Position numbers and translations under genes: made by a program
Part shown: positions 30,528 through 38,320 of the stretch, piece after piece
Layout: each line of letters begins with the position of its first letter
How positions within the stretch are numbered: the stretch's first letter is position 1
Notes under the pieces: generated by a model
Database searches by the model: none
Told to the model about the DNA's origin: nothing
What the model saw: the letters and a program-made list of their open reading frames with translations, nothing else
Assembly (NCBI RefSeq): GCF_000196315.1
Contig: NC_014230.1
Coordinates: 1,508,001-1,572,000 of the forward strand
Origin: Croceibacter atlanticus HTCC2559
Lineage (GTDB): Bacteria; Bacteroidota; Bacteroidia; Flavobacteriales; Flavobacteriaceae
DNA: 64,000 bases
Reading direction: 5' to 3'

Positions 30528-30650
30528 GATACAACAAGGTATAACCGCAATTACGGCGTATTCGACTATGTCCGAATCGACTCGGAATTGCTAATGTTAG
30601 TGCTAAACCGAAAGCAATTGCTAATTAAACCATAGCTATATTACAGGACA
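30528..30650 (+). repeat. Cassette site E
   Basis: Starts GATACAACA (30528-30536), the complement of its own cassette's 5' end TGTTGTAAATC (29898-29908) apart from a 2-base bulge. The interior belongs to a third subfamily with nested arms GCAATT-AATTGC around ATTCGAC-GTCCGAAT. The right end is poorly defined, suggesting decay. Confidence 0.55.
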
Positions 30651-30668
30651 AGACATAAAAAAGCGTGA

Positions 30669-31148
30669 ATGAAAAATTGCTACCAACGTATTGAATATTT
30701 AGGTTACTATGAAATTATCGGAGGAATATTCGGAATATCACTCGTTTTTTTAAGCGTTTATGATAAATTAAATTCGGACGGATTTTTTATTTTTTCACTT
30801 TTATTATTTGTAACATTATGTGGAATTTCAATTTATAGCGGAATTTTACTTATCCAAAAAAAATATCTAAAGGGTCTAAATCTTTCTTTTTTAGCACAAG
30901 CGACTCAAGTAATTAGTTTTGTTCTATTTGGATACATTTTTGACTTTGCAATCGGAATTTATTTTCGAATTACAACTGAATTGACTAATGATACTATAGT
31001 AGGACTTGACTTTGGGTTTGCAAACTGGAATTTATCTCGAAGTGCAAATCCCGACATTATAGAATTGAATATTAATGTCGTAGCAATTATTTTGTTATTG
31101 TTAATAGCAAAATCAGCTAACCAAATTAAAGCTGAATTGAATAAATAA
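30669..31148 (+). CDS. Cassette 6: small membrane protein
   Basis: A 159-residue inner membrane protein with about four predicted helices: GYYEIIGGIFGISLVFLSV, FFIFSLLLFVTLCGISIYSG, LSFLAQATQVISFVLFGYI and INVVAIILLLLIAK. No transporter or enzyme motif is visible. It is the last unit: no recognisable cassette site follows its stop codon, so the right boundary of the array is here or has been lost. Codon use is AT-rich like the other cassettes. Confidence 0.65.
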   Translation: MKNCYQRIEYLGYYEIIGGIFGISLVFLSVYDKLNSDGFFIFSLLLFVTLCGISIYSGILLIQKKYLKGLNLSFLAQATQVISFVLFGYIFDFAIGIYFRITTELTNDTIVGLDFGFANWNLSRSANPDIIELNINVVAIILLLLIAKSANQIKAELNK

Positions 31149-31199
31149 AATAACTTAAAATCAAACTTAAGACATATATAAATAATTACAATTCAGTAT

Positions 31200-31292
31200 T
31201 TAATTAAAGACCATTACAATACTTGCTGCGTCTGTTTTCTTTCCAGAAATCTTTGTGGGTAAATTATTAATATCAACTCGTTTTAAATAATT
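31200..31292 (-). pseudogene. C-terminal remnant of a minus-strand gene
   Basis: An uninterrupted minus-strand frame of 30 codons with no start codon reads NYLKRVDINNLPTKI then SGKKTDAASIVMVFN and ends in TAA. The composition looks like a genuine protein end, and the frame is closed by a stop directly upstream. The source protein is not recognised. It lies just right of the last cassette. Confidence 0.4.
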
Positions 31293-31299
31293 TTAAGTT

Positions 31300-31456
31300 A
31301 TGATTAAGACAACAGTGTATTTTGGACTAATCTTACTTTTGGTTATTTGTATTCTATTTCAGACAAACTTTAACTTTGCGTATCTTCAAATCAATAAATT
31401 TTAAGGATAGTGATACACTCATAAATTCAAATGAATTCGAATTTATTGAAAAATAA
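31300..31456 (+). pseudogene. Frameshifted small membrane-protein gene
   Basis: ATG at 31300 opens 34 codons with one membrane helix (MIKTTVYFGLILLLVICILF) and stops at 31402-31404. The +1 frame continues from the same point with KDSDTLINSNEFEFIEK and ends at 31456, as if one base had been lost or gained near 31400. Either a decayed small gene or a real 34-residue peptide. The rest of the gap to 31521 shows nothing else. Confidence 0.35.
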
Positions 31457-31521
31457 AAAAACGGCCAGTTTGTACCTTAATTGTTGTCGCTGCATCTTTA
31501 CTCATATAAATTAAACTAGCA

Positions 31522-32535
31522 ATGAAATTTCAGGTTGTCCTTTTATCTGTTCTATTTTCAATTACAACATCATATTCTCAGGATAAAGAAAATACTATGT
31601 CTAGTGATATTGTAATACGAGGTGCAGTTAATTATGACATTATTATGTCTACCATAACAAAAGAAGAGTTTGATGTTGTAAAGAATCGCGAGTCAATGCG
31701 ATTATTAAATGATTCAATAATTCCTTCTCAAGTACATATAACCGAAGATTGTTATACGGTAACTACAAACACTAAAACAGTTAAAAACTGCCTAGATAAC
31801 GATGAGCAACTTATTAGCGTTTCTTACCTTGGGTTTGTAAAAGCACTAAATAGCTGTGTTATAAGTGAAAATTGGTTTGAGGCTACTACTTCAAATTTAT
31901 TAATTCACTTAGAAGACGGTACCACGTCATATATATCTGGCTATGATCTTATCTTTTCTCCAACTGCTAAATTTATTTACAGTTATGCTAATGATGGTAT
32001 TGATTTTAGTGGTATTTCATTGCACCAAATGATAAACAACACAGCCACTCCAATATTTATTTCAGATTATACTACATTAGAAGATAGTAGTTTTGATTTT
32101 AGTTCTTTTGGAAGAGCATTTTGGGTGTCTGATAGCAGTTTTTACGCAGGTAATATCAAAGAGTTCTATAAATTTAAAATTCAAGATAAAAGAATTACCT
32201 ATAATAAGGAGATAAAAGAATCTATACTACATTCAGAAAATAATAAGTTTATAATTAAAGTAGATAAACTAAAGAACGGTACAATTAGATACACTTCCTG
32301 GAACAAGCCAAACACTCTAAAAGAAAGACCTAGCTTAGTGTTGTATAATGGTGAGATTGAGCAACAACATAAATATGGTTCTGGTCTTGATTATAGATTC
32401 GAAAACGGAGAATACCAATATATTATAGAACATAATGTAGAAACAACAGGATCTAAACGTATAATGCTTAGGCTTTTAAAAGATAACGAAGAACTGTTGT
32501 ATACTAGTTTAAATGATTTGAAAACTAAACTATGA
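31522..32535 (+). CDS. Secreted protein of unknown function
   Basis: A 337-residue protein with signal peptide MKFQVVLLSVLFSITTSYSQ. The mature part is beta-rich with segments such as SSDIVIRGAVNYDIIMSTI, TSYISGYDLIFSPTAKFIY and SFGRAFWVSDSSFYAGNIKEFY, which could form a propeller, but no family is recognised. It overlaps the next gene by 4 bases (ATGA), so the two are translationally coupled and probably act together. No cassette site lies between the array and this gene, but an 11-bp inverted repeat follows the second gene (33159-33282). Confidence 0.68.
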   Translation: MKFQVVLLSVLFSITTSYSQDKENTMSSDIVIRGAVNYDIIMSTITKEEFDVVKNRESMRLLNDSIIPSQVHITEDCYTVTTNTKTVKNCLDNDEQLISVSYLGFVKALNSCVISENWFEATTSNLLIHLEDGTTSYISGYDLIFSPTAKFIYSYANDGIDFSGISLHQMINNTATPIFISDYTTLEDSSFDFSSFGRAFWVSDSSFYAGNIKEFYKFKIQDKRITYNKEIKESILHSENNKFIIKVDKLKNGTIRYTSWNKPNTLKERPSLVLYNGEIEQQHKYGSGLDYRFENGEYQYIIEHNVETTGSKRIMLRLLKDNEELLYTSLNDLKTKL

Positions 32536-33158
32536 GACTATTTTTTATAATTATCTTCTATACAGGATTGACTTTTGGGCAACAAAAACCCATAGTCTTT
32601 TACAATGAAGTTGGAGAAGAAATAAATCAACTGGAGTTTTTGCGTTCAAAAGATTACAGTGAAAATCTGGATTTATATTTTGAGAATGATACTACACAAA
32701 TAGGCATTTTAATCACCAGACAAAAGTTTGGTCATCTTGATAAAAAAACATTTGTCAATTTTAAATCTTATTTGTCTAATATAAGCGATAAGCAAATTGA
32801 CTCTAGTCAAAATATCGTTATAAACTATTTGACACCACTGCCTAAAAAGGTGGATAACATAAAATCTAAGTCTAGTTGGAATGTATTAGAAAAACATTAC
32901 CTGAGAAAACTTCATAAAATTGCTGATATAAATCAATTTTGGATAACCTCACCAAAATCTGACAATCTTAATTTCTATCATAATAATAAAATTAATTGGA
33001 TATCAGATAAAGACAATTTATTTAAAAATTTATTTTTTCCTTATGATGTAAGATATGGAAATTTCATTTTAATTAAACCAGATGGCAGATACTATTACTA
33101 TTTAGGTGAGCATAGTAAATATAAAATCTGGGAAAAAGCTGAGAAATTTTTTAAGTAA
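32532..33158 (+). CDS. Secreted TlpA-partner-like hypothetical protein
   Basis: A 208-residue protein with a short signal peptide (MRLFFIIIFYTGLTFGQ). The body contains FYNEVGEEINQLEFLRSKDY, KTFVNFKSYLSNISDKQID, and near the end LIKPDGRYYYYLGEHSKYKIWE, reminiscent of small thioredoxin-fold-associated flavobacterial proteins, but it lacks any CxxC motif. I cannot name a family. It starts inside the last codons of the preceding gene (4-base overlap), so the pair form one operon. Function unknown. Confidence 0.62.
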   Translation: MRLFFIIIFYTGLTFGQQKPIVFYNEVGEEINQLEFLRSKDYSENLDLYFENDTTQIGILITRQKFGHLDKKTFVNFKSYLSNISDKQIDSSQNIVINYLTPLPKKVDNIKSKSSWNVLEKHYLRKLHKIADINQFWITSPKSDNLNFYHNNKINWISDKDNLFKNLFFPYDVRYGNFILIKPDGRYYYYLGEHSKYKIWEKAEKFFK

Positions 33159-33282
33159 ATGATTTTACTGCTAATTAATTCTTTAACCATTCAAAAAGGT
33201 TTATTTGAACTGGTTGTGAAAATTGAAATGTATACAGGAGACAACACCCACAAAACTCGATAAACCGCAATAGTAAAATCAT
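33159..33282. repeat. Element bounded by an 11-bp inverted repeat
   Basis: ATGATTTTACT (33159-33169) directly abuts the stop codon of the previous gene and has a perfect inverted copy at 33272-33282. The 124-bp span resembles the cassette sites in size and position, although the interior sequence differs. It also contains a 34-codon ORF from 33159, which I do not regard as a gene. The remaining bases to 33414 are featureless. Confidence 0.4.
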
Positions 33283-33414
33283 CTATTTTTCCTATTCAAG
33301 TATAACTAAATATTACATCAAGTTTACGTAAGCTAGCGCACAAGATTACGTCTTAATTTACTTTATAAATAGACCTATTTACCTTACATTATCGGTCTAT
33401 CAAAACTTGAAATT

Positions 33415-35262
33415 ATGCAAGACACAAAAACACGTGATTATATAAAAGAGGTATTAAAAAATATGCCCGAAGATTGGGTTAACTTAACCACACATCGTTT
33501 AGATATATATAACGAGAAGTTGGCTAAAGTTCAATTTTTAGAACAATTTGAAACCTTATACATCAATGAGACTACAGAAACTTCTGCTTTAAAAGTTTTA
33601 CCTACAGCTTATGATTATATAAGATTAGGGCATCCCTTATCCAGCGTTTTAGAATGGGGAATAGCAAAGGAGCAAAGTTTAGATGCAGAGTTTGTAATTA
33701 GTTTTCAATCTAAGACAGTTCCTATTCTTTCAATTTTAAGAACAAACCTTTTAGAGGGAAAAAACACACAGATTAACTATAAAGGCACATTGCCAGCAGA
33801 TTTTAATGCAGATATTATAAAATCTGTTTACGGCTATACATTTGAACTTAATAAGGTCGAAAATGCTTCAGCTGTAGCTCCATTTGATGGCACCTCTATA
33901 TATGTTTCAGAAGATGATACTATTGGTGATTTCAACATAAACGCATCAGTAGATTTTCATATAAGCCTTTACGGTCACTTAGGGAGTATTCTAATAGTAA
34001 ACGGAGAAAAAAACGCGTCTTACATCTCAGACATACAACATGTGCGTCGTCGCGAAACAGTGTCTATGACACCAAGTAACGCATTGGTTGCTTTAAAAGC
34101 TTTTGCAAATGCATCAACTTTAAATAGTACAGCGCCAGATGTTACTGCCCATAAGGATAACGTCTCTACATTGCTAAAAGATATTACCAATACAAGTATT
34201 ACACCATTAGTAGCCTCTAGCGGCTTGTCTATACAGTACGCTATAATGATGGGCTTGGTTAATGAAGCTCAGGATAAACATCCTAACAAGCCAATAAAAT
34301 TTATAGTGCCACCAAACTGTTATGGAGGTACAAACGATCAAGCAAGACGTGTTGCTGCTTGTTTGGATAATGTTGAGGTAGTCGATTTACCTGTTGATGG
34401 TGAAAATGATATGGTAAGCAGTATAGATAAGGTACTAACTACAATTGCTAGTCAAGATGCGGTGCCATATATAATTGCAGAGATACCTACAAACCCAAGA
34501 GTTGAGGTCCCAGATTTACAAAATCTTAAAGCTGTTTTAAGTAAACAGCGCCAAACACCTAATGGAGATACGGCAATAGATCCTGTGTTTATATTAGATC
34601 AGACATTTTGCCCTAATGTACACTTCTTAGGAGAAGAAGACATCTTAGCCACTGTGAGAACAATTTCTTACGCAAGCGGATCTAAATTTCCTAGTGGTGG
34701 TAAATGTACTGCTGGTTATTGTGTGGCTAATAACAAAGCAAAAGCATTAATGCCAAATATAGCTTTACACCTAAGTTTATGTGATAATGAAGCTACAGCG
34801 CAACAATATGAAATTCTTGCAGCACAATTGCCATCTATGTTACAACGCATAAAAGATGCTTATGTGAATACTAGAGAGTTTGTGACTTTTATTAAAGAGA
34901 CGTTACCTGAGGCTAAATTAAACTTTGTGTCTGAGGACTTGGCAAACGAAGGATTTACACCATCTGTGTTTTCTTTAGATCTTCCTACCAAAGGAAGTAC
35001 AGAAGAAGAGAGAGAAGCCTATAAGAGAGAATTAAATTTGAAGTTAATCAACTTAATGATTACTGAAATTCCTAATGAAAGTAAATTCTGTGTGAGTTAC
35101 GGACAGCTTAAGGGATGCTATTGGACCATTCCTGCTACATCTACTCAAGGAACGACTAAGGAAGGTGATAAAGATTATATTGTACGCGCATCCTTATCTC
35201 CAAATTTAGACTTAGAGAAGCACAAAGAGGTGTTTACTAAGTTTGTAAATTCTATTGCATAA
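33415..35262 (+). CDS. PLP-dependent Cys/Met-metabolism-type enzyme
   Basis: A 615-residue cytoplasmic enzyme of fold type I. The C-terminal two thirds resemble the Cys/Met metabolism PLP family: VASSGLSIQYAIMMGLV, PPNCYGGTNDQARRVAACL, YIIAEIPTNPRVEVPDL, FILDQTFCPNVHFLG and the PLP lysine in SYASGSKFPSGGK (Lys424). The chain is much longer than cystathionine gamma-synthases (about 390), with an extra N-terminal domain of about 240 residues that I cannot assign. A thiol or sulfur amino acid reaction is inferred, the substrate is not. It has its own terminator and is followed by a methyltransferase gene. Confidence 0.78.
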   Translation: MQDTKTRDYIKEVLKNMPEDWVNLTTHRLDIYNEKLAKVQFLEQFETLYINETTETSALKVLPTAYDYIRLGHPLSSVLEWGIAKEQSLDAEFVISFQSKTVPILSILRTNLLEGKNTQINYKGTLPADFNADIIKSVYGYTFELNKVENASAVAPFDGTSIYVSEDDTIGDFNINASVDFHISLYGHLGSILIVNGEKNASYISDIQHVRRRETVSMTPSNALVALKAFANASTLNSTAPDVTAHKDNVSTLLKDITNTSITPLVASSGLSIQYAIMMGLVNEAQDKHPNKPIKFIVPPNCYGGTNDQARRVAACLDNVEVVDLPVDGENDMVSSIDKVLTTIASQDAVPYIIAEIPTNPRVEVPDLQNLKAVLSKQRQTPNGDTAIDPVFILDQTFCPNVHFLGEEDILATVRTISYASGSKFPSGGKCTAGYCVANNKAKALMPNIALHLSLCDNEATAQQYEILAAQLPSMLQRIKDAYVNTREFVTFIKETLPEAKLNFVSEDLANEGFTPSVFSLDLPTKGSTEEEREAYKRELNLKLINLMITEIPNESKFCVSYGQLKGCYWTIPATSTQGTTKEGDKDYIVRASLSPNLDLEKHKEVFTKFVNSIA

Positions 35263-35268
35263 AATAAA

Positions 35269-35310
35269 GCCACCAATACTGTTCTCGGTAATGGTGGCAT
35301 TTTAGTCTTT
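35269..35310 (+). terminator. Terminator of the PLP enzyme gene
   Basis: GCCACCA (35269-35275) pairs with TGGTGGC (35292-35298), extended by TAC/GTA inside, followed by a T-rich tail. Confidence 0.7.
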
Positions 35311-35401
35311 TCTAAATCCTTGTGGTTACAGGCATTTGTCTCAAAAATATACTGTAGCTTTAAATTAAAATCATACCTATTTCAATTTAAAAGGTTTAAA
35401 A

Positions 35402-36247
35402 ATGGACAAACAATCGCATATACAAATACATGAGACAGCCTTTTTTACGTCTTCTTTTAGAGCATTTAATGAAGCGTTAAGTGGCGATGAGTATGCAAAA
35501 CTATGGCTTAACCCTAAAACAGATGCTTGGATACAAGAGTACTTAACCGAAGTATCTTCAGAAGAAACGTATACACATTGCTTAAGGAACAGGTTTTTTT
35601 TAGAGACTATAAAAGATTTAGCAGCATCTAAACAAATAGAGGTGCTTATAAACTTTGGTAGCGGTTTTAGTATGTATCCATTTTTATTAGATGAATCTCT
35701 TATACATATAGAAATAGATAAACCTGAGATTGTAAACTATAAGGCTTCTAAAATAGAGGAGTGGCAAAATGAAAAAAAGTTGCCTAAGCGTGATTTGCAC
35801 TTTGTAGGTGTAGACTTTAGCGAAGATTACAAAACAAAATTACTAGAGCAAATACAACAAATAAAAGGAGATAAACCTTGTTTTATACTTATTGAAGGTG
35901 TGCTCTTCTTCTTAGATAAAGCTGAAACAGACGGTTTGTTCAGTTTCTTTAATCTCATACAAACCGATGGTGATTATGTAGGAAGTGCTTCATTTCAAGA
36001 TGATTTAAAATCATCAACCGCTTTTAAAAGATTGTTGCGCTTTTTAAATAAGAAAGTTTCAAAAACCAGTGAAAGTGATTATCTAACATTGCAGGATTCA
36101 TATTATAAATCACTGCCAAATTATAACTTAATAGACCATCAGGATTACTTCAGTCTTTCAAAAACCTATAATAATACCATACACTTAAAACCAGATTTGA
36201 TTTTAAATGAGCACTTTTATGTGCTTAAAAAACAACTACAATCTTAA
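35402..36247 (+). CDS. Class I SAM methyltransferase, leucine-carboxyl (LCM/PPM1) type
   Basis: A 281-residue methyltransferase. The LCM-type features are the N-terminal TSSFRAFNEALSGDEYAKLW, THCLRNRFFLETIKDL, the SAM-binding LINFGSGFSMYPFLL near residue 80, the acidic HIEIDKPEIVNYK and CFILIEGVLFFLDKAET near residue 160. The family includes O-methyltransferases for carboxylic acids and small secondary metabolites. The substrate is unknown. It stands alone between the PLP enzyme gene and a convergent sterol-desaturase-like gene whose stop codon lies 5 bases away. Confidence 0.78.
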   Translation: MDKQSHIQIHETAFFTSSFRAFNEALSGDEYAKLWLNPKTDAWIQEYLTEVSSEETYTHCLRNRFFLETIKDLAASKQIEVLINFGSGFSMYPFLLDESLIHIEIDKPEIVNYKASKIEEWQNEKKLPKRDLHFVGVDFSEDYKTKLLEQIQQIKGDKPCFILIEGVLFFLDKAETDGLFSFFNLIQTDGDYVGSASFQDDLKSSTAFKRLLRFLNKKVSKTSESDYLTLQDSYYKSLPNYNLIDHQDYFSLSKTYNNTIHLKPDLILNEHFYVLKKQLQS

Positions 36248-36252
36248 GTTAG

Positions 36253-37203
36253 TTAAGATGCTTTTTTAAGTTCTTCTGTTTGTAGTTTTTCTTCTTGAAG
36301 CATTTTTTTATACTGCTTTATAGTAAGCGTGCTACCATCGTGGCTCCAACCTGGAGGTCCAAAAGCATACATGAATTTATGTCTCCAGTTTTTAGAGCGC
36401 TTCATGTCTTTCCAAATATCTTTGTATTCGTGTGTAAGTATAATAAATGGATTGTAGGAATTAGGTGGCTTTGTAACACCATACTCTATATCAATTGATT
36501 CGTCTAGAGGTTTCCAAGTACCAAATAGTTTATCAAAGCAGTTTAGAAAGCCACCATGATTCATATCCATATACTCAATATTTTTAGCGTGGTGTACTTG
36601 GTGCATAGTATGTGTGTTAAACACCCATTCTAAAGGACCCAATTTAGGTACATATGTAGAGTGAAGTTGAAATTGCCATAATGCTTCAATACCTAAACAT
36701 ACAATGACCATTTCTGGCGGAAAACCAATAGCTGGCATCCACATATAAAATAAGGGTTTGTAAAAAATAGTAAACCATCCATTTCTTACAGCAGTTCCTA
36801 AATTAAAATTATCTGAGGAATGGTGAACAACGTGTGCTGCCCAAAAAAATCTTACTTTATGATTTTGTCTGTGAAACCAATAATAAGAAAAATCGTCAGC
36901 TAGCATACATAACAACCAAACATACCAAGCGTAGCCAAAAGAAGCATAGCCCATAATATTTGTTCTTACGCCATTTACTTCTGGGTTAAAGACATTGTAT
37001 ACAAAGGTAAATAGAACAATGGCAGATATTGTTTTTAATAGTGGTGCTAAAATAGCAGATCCTACTCCTAATGAAAGACTAGAGCCAAGATCTTTCCAGT
37101 CATAAAGATCCTTGTTGTCATGGGTTTTGCTATACGTTAACTCTAAAGCGATAAATGCTAAAAAGCAAGGTACACCATAAACTAAAGGGTTCGTAAAATC
37201 CAT
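36253..37203 (-). CDS. Sterol desaturase / fatty acid hydroxylase family protein
   Basis: A 316-residue integral membrane di-iron enzyme. The eight-histidine pattern is visible: FHRQNH (HX3H) near residue 113, HVVHH (HX2HH) near residue 125, and HTMHQVHH (HX2HH) near residue 200. Four or five hydrophobic segments surround them. The family hydroxylates or desaturates lipids or sterols using oxygen; alkylglycerol monooxygenase and bacterial carotenoid or fatty acid hydroxylases belong here, and the bacterial substrate is not predictable. It is convergent with the methyltransferase and probably monocistronic. Confidence 0.85.
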   Translation of the reverse strand: MDFTNPLVYGVPCFLAFIALELTYSKTHDNKDLYDWKDLGSSLSLGVGSAILAPLLKTISAIVLFTFVYNVFNPEVNGVRTNIMGYASFGYAWYVWLLCMLADDFSYYWFHRQNHKVRFFWAAHVVHHSSDNFNLGTAVRNGWFTIFYKPLFYMWMPAIGFPPEMVIVCLGIEALWQFQLHSTYVPKLGPLEWVFNTHTMHQVHHAKNIEYMDMNHGGFLNCFDKLFGTWKPLDESIDIEYGVTKPPNSYNPFIILTHEYKDIWKDMKRSKNWRHKFMYAFGPPGWSHDGSTLTIKQYKKMLQEEKLQTEELKKAS

Positions 37204-37335
37204 AAATTATTTTGTAGTTAAGAGATGTTGGAAGAATTGCTGTAAATCTATAATAATGGATAAATATAAATAATACCAAAGGTAATTAAGCAATTTAAGT
37301 GCATAATTAATTTTAGATCTCGATAATATTAACAG

Positions 37336-37755
37336 CTAGTTTTTTAAGCACGTCGTGTTAAACCAATGAGACTGTAACTGGTTTAGGCGCTTTAACTCTT
37401 GCTTAAGATTAACTGTAAGGGTTCTTACAGATAGGTTTTTCATTTCTAATAATGCACAATGGCTGATAAGATAATGAAAGTCTTTCTTTAGAGCAGAATC
37501 ATAACTTAAGCGTTGCACAAATGAAGGTGTTTGTAAACTGTCTTGTAATGTACTTACAAGATGCTCAACATCTTCAGATAAATTATTTAAAAATGAAATG
37601 GTATGCTTACAAGGCGCATTTAAATCGTATTTAGATGATGCTTGCTTAATTTTTAAACGCTTAACTAAACGCAATACATTTCTAGCAGAACCTAATAATT
37701 CTTTAGCAGATAAATGTGCCGTAGGTTGGCTATATGAGTTAGAAATGAGGTGCAT
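37336..37755 (-). CDS. Hypothetical helical protein
   Basis: A 139-residue cytoplasmic protein, almost entirely helical: AKELLGSARNVLRLVKRLKI, ISFLNNLSEDVEHLVSTLQ, NLKQELKRLNQLQSHW. No signal peptide or recognised domain. It is divergent from the Lrp-type regulator gene, with a 118-base shared promoter region, so it may be a regulator target. Nothing further can be said. Confidence 0.55.
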   Translation of the reverse strand: MHLISNSYSQPTAHLSAKELLGSARNVLRLVKRLKIKQASSKYDLNAPCKHTISFLNNLSEDVEHLVSTLQDSLQTPSFVQRLSYDSALKKDFHYLISHCALLEMKNLSVRTLTVNLKQELKRLNQLQSHWFNTTCLKN

Positions 37756-37873
37756 TTTTTTATTCTGGTTTTCATCAAAATTAATGAGTAATTACAAATC
37801 TTATATTTAGATTTTAATGTAAAAGAGTATATTTACTTTAAATAATAATTATTTTAATTCAAATTGCTTTAAT

Positions 37874-38311
37874 ATGTTGGTAGATGTAATTAACGCTAAA
37901 ATTTTAAAACTCTTACAGCAAAATGCTAGACTTAGTAATGCAGAAATTGGGAGGCAAGTAGGTATTACATCTCCTGCAGTTTCAGAGCGAATTAAGAAAT
38001 TAGAAGACGCAGGAATTATTGAAGGGTACACAACCAAGGTCTCTTATAAAATGGTAGGCAATCACTTAAAAGCCATTATTACCTTGCGTGCATTTATGGG
38101 TAAATTAAAACCGTTTTTAGAAAAAGTAAAAACCTATGATGAGGTTATTAACTGCTACCGTATTACGGGAAACGAAAATATTGTCATGGAAGTTGTGCTT
38201 AAAAATCAACAGCATTTAGAACGCCTTATTGATGATCTAATTACTTATGGTGAGTGTAAAACTCAAATTGTATTATCTAAAGTTGTAGACAATAATCCTA
38301 TAAAAGCTTAA
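37874..38311 (+). CDS. Lrp/AsnC family transcriptional regulator
   Basis: A 145-residue regulator. The N-terminal winged helix-turn-helix is clear (DVINAKILKLLQQNARLSNA, EIGRQVGITSPAVSERIKKL, EDAGIIEGYTTKV) and the C-terminal RAM ligand-binding domain follows (ALEIxxRAFMGK-type segment, then VINCYRITGNENIVMEVVL). Such proteins form octamers and sense amino acids. The ligand is unknown; the alanine/glycine symporter gene 1.2 kb downstream in the same orientation makes an amino acid signal attractive. It is followed after 9 bases by a membrane LuxR-type regulator, so they may be co-transcribed. Confidence 0.92.
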   Translation: MLVDVINAKILKLLQQNARLSNAEIGRQVGITSPAVSERIKKLEDAGIIEGYTTKVSYKMVGNHLKAIITLRAFMGKLKPFLEKVKTYDEVINCYRITGNENIVMEVVLKNQQHLERLIDDLITYGECKTQIVLSKVVDNNPIKA

Positions 38312-38320
38312 ATTACAACC

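Larger units (their letters stand above)
26107..30650 (+). mobile_element. Integron-like cassette array without integrase
   Basis: Five complex intergenic sites (A-E) of similar length (A-C 131-136 bp) alternate with single genes or a gene pair, all on the plus strand. Sites A and C belong to one sequence subfamily, B and D to a second, E to a third. The left edge is GTTAGGTGC (26107-26115), fitting GTTRRRY; the same cassette ends in GCACCTAAC (26770-26778), fitting RYYYAAC. In cassettes 1, 2 and 5 the two ends are inverted complements, as expected if each moves as a circle whose closed junction folds into a recombination site. The known parallel is integron attC; no integrase gene is in the window and the inner part of the sites is not a long attC-type palindrome. 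Mobility is inferred. Confidence 0.6.

Noticed and set aside
26770-30650. CRISPR array
   Set aside because: The repeats are about 130 bp, diverse and separated by whole genes; there are no short spacers and no cas genes.
26107-31148. Complete integron with integrase
   Set aside because: No tyrosine recombinase gene exists anywhere in the window, and the sites lack a long attC-type palindrome; only the cassette-array part of the model is supported.
33159-33263. 34-codon ORF after the secreted gene pair
   Set aside because: Its start is part of the 11-bp inverted repeat and the translation has no recognisable feature; better explained as repeat sequence.
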